Source: a virus | Reading direction: 5' to 3' (one strand) | Virus record (IMG/VR): IMGVR_UViG_3300037196_000486 | Span: 1 to 37,182 of that record | Length of the DNA: 37,182 nt | Part shown: in pieces, positions 35,432-37,182 of the stretch | Position numbering within the stretch: the first letter of the stretch is position 1 | Layout of the letters: every line of letters starts with the position of its first letter | Notes under the pieces: model-generated | The model's database searches: none | Seen by the model: the letters and a program-made list of their open reading frames with translations, nothing else | Told to the model about the DNA's origin: nothing | Made by a program: the position numbers and the translations under genes

Positions 35432-37182
35432 TGTCGAATGCCGCCACAACCCAGACCAGCTCCGCCAGCGATACCACCGGAACTCCGATCGCGCTGGGCT
35501 ACGGCTACGTTTGGGCAACGGGCAAGCGGCATGCTTATTATCAGTTGCTGAACACCGGCGACCAGGTTGGGGACTATTGGCGCGTGGGCATCTGGCTGCT
35601 CGGGCACGGCGAATGGGACGGCCCCATCGAACTGTGGATCAACGACAAGCTGACCTGGCGCGCGAATGTGGCCGCGCCCCCGCCCAACTTCAAGCAAGTC
35701 GGCTCTCCCATTCCCTGGTGGCAAGCTCTCGATGGAGGTCCCGCATTTGCTTTCAACTTCCATCGCGGCTCCGACGCAATCATCGGCTCGGGGCTGAGCA
35801 CGCCTTCATCGAGCGGCCCAGACCAAGGCACCGATATTTTGTGGCCGCTGTTTCCACCGGCCATCCAGGTGCTCGATTTTTCGCGCATCGCCTACTACTC
35901 TCTTTATCGCAAGCAGCCCGTCGAAAACCAGACCAACACGCACCAGAACGATCCTTCGCAGTGGACCGACATCGCGCCCATCGGCCTGTGGCGCGCGCTG
36001 CGTTGCCGCCTCTTCGACGATCAGGGCAATCAGACCGGTTATGCCTTCACCACCAATCCGGCGTGGCACTTCGTCGACGTGCTGTTGCGCCGCAAGATCT
36101 TCCCAGACTTTGGAATCGACCTGGTCAACGGGCCTGATCCGCTCCCCGCTGCCGTCGCGAATCGCTTCGATTGGGGATCGATCTACACCGCCGCCATCTA
36201 CTTCGATGAGTTCCTTGCAAACGGGCGCAGGCGCTTCGAAGGCAACTACGCGTTCGCTCAGCAAACGAGCCTGCAATCCGTGCTCGAACAGATCCTGCTG
36301 AATTGCCGCAGTTTTCAGTCCGAGTACGAGGGCAAGATCGGGCTGCATTGCGATATGCCGCGGTCGAGCGTGTTCACCTTCAGCCGCGCTCACGTTCTGC
36401 CCGGCTCGTGGAACGCAAGCGACCAGGTGCTCTCGAAGAGCGCCAATCGCTACATAGCGAAGTTCCGCGATCTGCTCGTGCCCCAGTGCTCGCAGATTCA
36501 GTCGATTGTCGGCTGGCAGGTGACAACCCAGGAGCCGCATCCATTCGAGAATGGCGACTGGATCGCGATCGGTGGCACCAGCTCACCGTACGACGGCCAG
36601 TGGGAGATCCTGTCGGTGCCCGACGTAATCGACGCCGGCCAGGCCGACGAGGTCGATCCCACCACGTTCGTGCTTGTCGAAAACGGCCAGAATGCGCCGG
36701 TAAACGTAGGCGCGGTCGGCGGCTGCGGACTTCTTTATTCGCGCTTTAAGGAGCGCGCCCCGGAGTTCTGGCACAAAAACAATATGCTGGCGCGCGGCAA
36801 CGTTGGCCTGGGCATTCCGCGTCAACGCGAAAAGATCAAGCAGACGGTGGAGTTGGCGACGATGACATGGGACCAGGCCAGCCGGTTGACCATGTACGAG
36901 CGCGACCGGCTGCTGGGGCTCGATCAAGCGCCTTACGTCACGCCGCCTCGCGTCAAGCTGCGCACGTCGATGTTTGCCGTGGACGCTTACGGAAACCTCG
37001 CCTGCGCCGTCGCTCCCGGCGATCGCGTCACCATCGACACGACTTCCAACTTCCAGTACGCGGGCGATTACGAAGTTCTGGAGCCGCTGATCAAGGTCCC
37101 GCCCACTTGCGCCGCGGCCGCCGCGGCCGGTTCCATTGCGCTCACCCCCAGCGAAAACAGCGGAGAGATCGAATTCAATCTC
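35431..37182 (+). CDS. Tail tip/host-specificity protein, incomplete at window end
   Basis: A frame open from the ATG at 35431 (TGATG overlap) to the last base, at least 584 residues, with the C-terminus outside the window. It contains IALGYGYVWATGKRHAYYQL near the start, then GDYWRVGIWLLGHGEWDGPIE in pieces, a long part with LLRRKIFPDFGIDLV, LEQILLNCRSFQSEYEGKIGL, RYIAKFRDLLVPQCSQIQ and later TVELATMTWDQASRLTMYERD. The position after the hub and the region resembling a central tail fibre base (gpJ-type) suggest the host-binding tail tip. It is partial, so its receptor-binding end cannot be judged. Confidence 0.75.
   Translation, partial: MSNAATTQTSSASDTTGTPIALGYGYVWATGKRHAYYQLLNTGDQVGDYWRVGIWLLGHGEWDGPIELWINDKLTWRANVAAPPPNFKQVGSPIPWWQALDGGPAFAFNFHRGSDAIIGSGLSTPSSSGPDQGTDILWPLFPPAIQVLDFSRIAYYSLYRKQPVENQTNTHQNDPSQWTDIAPIGLWRALRCRLFDDQGNQTGYAFTTNPAWHFVDVLLRRKIFPDFGIDLVNGPDPLPAAVANRFDWGSIYTAAIYFDEFLANGRRRFEGNYAFAQQTSLQSVLEQILLNCRSFQSEYEGKIGLHCDMPRSSVFTFSRAHVLPGSWNASDQVLSKSANRYIAKFRDLLVPQCSQIQSIVGWQVTTQEPHPFENGDWIAIGGTSSPYDGQWEILSVPDVIDAGQADEVDPTTFVLVENGQNAPVNVGAVGGCGLLYSRFKERAPEFWHKNNMLARGNVGLGIPRQREKIKQTVELATMTWDQASRLTMYERDRLLGLDQAPYVTPPRVKLRTSMFAVDAYGNLACAVAPGDRVTIDTTSNFQYAGDYEVLEPLIKVPPTCAAAAAAGSIALTPSENSGEIEFNL

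Noticed and set aside
1-37182. CRISPR array, rRNA, tRNA, tyrosine or serine integrase, insertion sequence
   Set aside because: No regularly spaced repeats, no RNA gene signatures and no integrase motifs were seen; mobility is explained by the Mu-type transposase.

Overview
The window is most of a transposable (Mu-type) siphophage or prophage, cut at the right inside a tail gene. The evidence is a DDE transposase (8352-10202) overlapping a MuB/TnsC-type AAA+ ATPase (7390-8355), a GemA/gp16-type protein (996-1511), and a head module in Mu order: DUF3486-type small terminase, large terminase, DUF935-type portal, Mu F-type head protein, protease/scaffold, decoration protein, capsid, DUF1320, virion morphogenesis and DUF1834-type proteins. 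The tail is of the long non-contractile type: one tube protein, no sheath, then a tape measure of about 1127 residues. This resembles the D3112/B3 kind of transposable siphophage more than Mu itself. The host is probably a GC-rich Gram-negative bacterium, since there are lipoproteins and a muramidase-type endolysin. The gene style would suit Acidobacteriota or a proteobacterium, but the sequence does not settle it.

The layout is divergent around about 11.24 kb, unlike Mu, where early and late genes run the same way. Leftward (minus strand, 11230 to 280) lies one nearly gapless early operon of 24 called genes. In transcription order it holds a single-unit HTH protein, a protein with three copies of the same HTH-like unit, transposase A, ATPase B, a long run of small mostly unknown proteins (zinc-finger types, one-helix membrane peptides, winged-helix regulators), a response-regulator-like protein followed by a Fis-type HTH protein, GemA and an excisionase-like HTH protein. 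Most junctions are ATGA, GTGA or TGATG overlaps, so translation is probably coupled along the operon. The first 279 bases are AT-rich, hold no convincing gene and carry short repeats resembling transposase-binding sites, so they probably lie in or next to the left phage end.

Rightward (plus strand, 11250 to the end) come an XRE-family repressor whose start codon sits inside a perfect palindrome overlapping the early promoter, a zinc-ribbon membrane protein, a lysis/envelope module (GH73-type endolysin, lipoprotein, coiled-coil exported protein, membrane-anchored PLD-family protein, small membrane proteins), DNA packaging, head, connector, tail tube, tail chaperone-like proteins, tape measure, distal tail and hub proteins. 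Two convincing intrinsic terminators (after the capsid gene and after the tail tube gene) and several perfect hairpins punctuate the late region.

The parts most worth attention are the regulatory core (repeat-HTH protein family plus the palindrome/early-promoter overlap), the split receiver plus Fis-HTH pair where Mu has its middle and late activators, the membrane-anchored PLD protein in the lysis module, and the cassette of small coupled early genes of unknown function.
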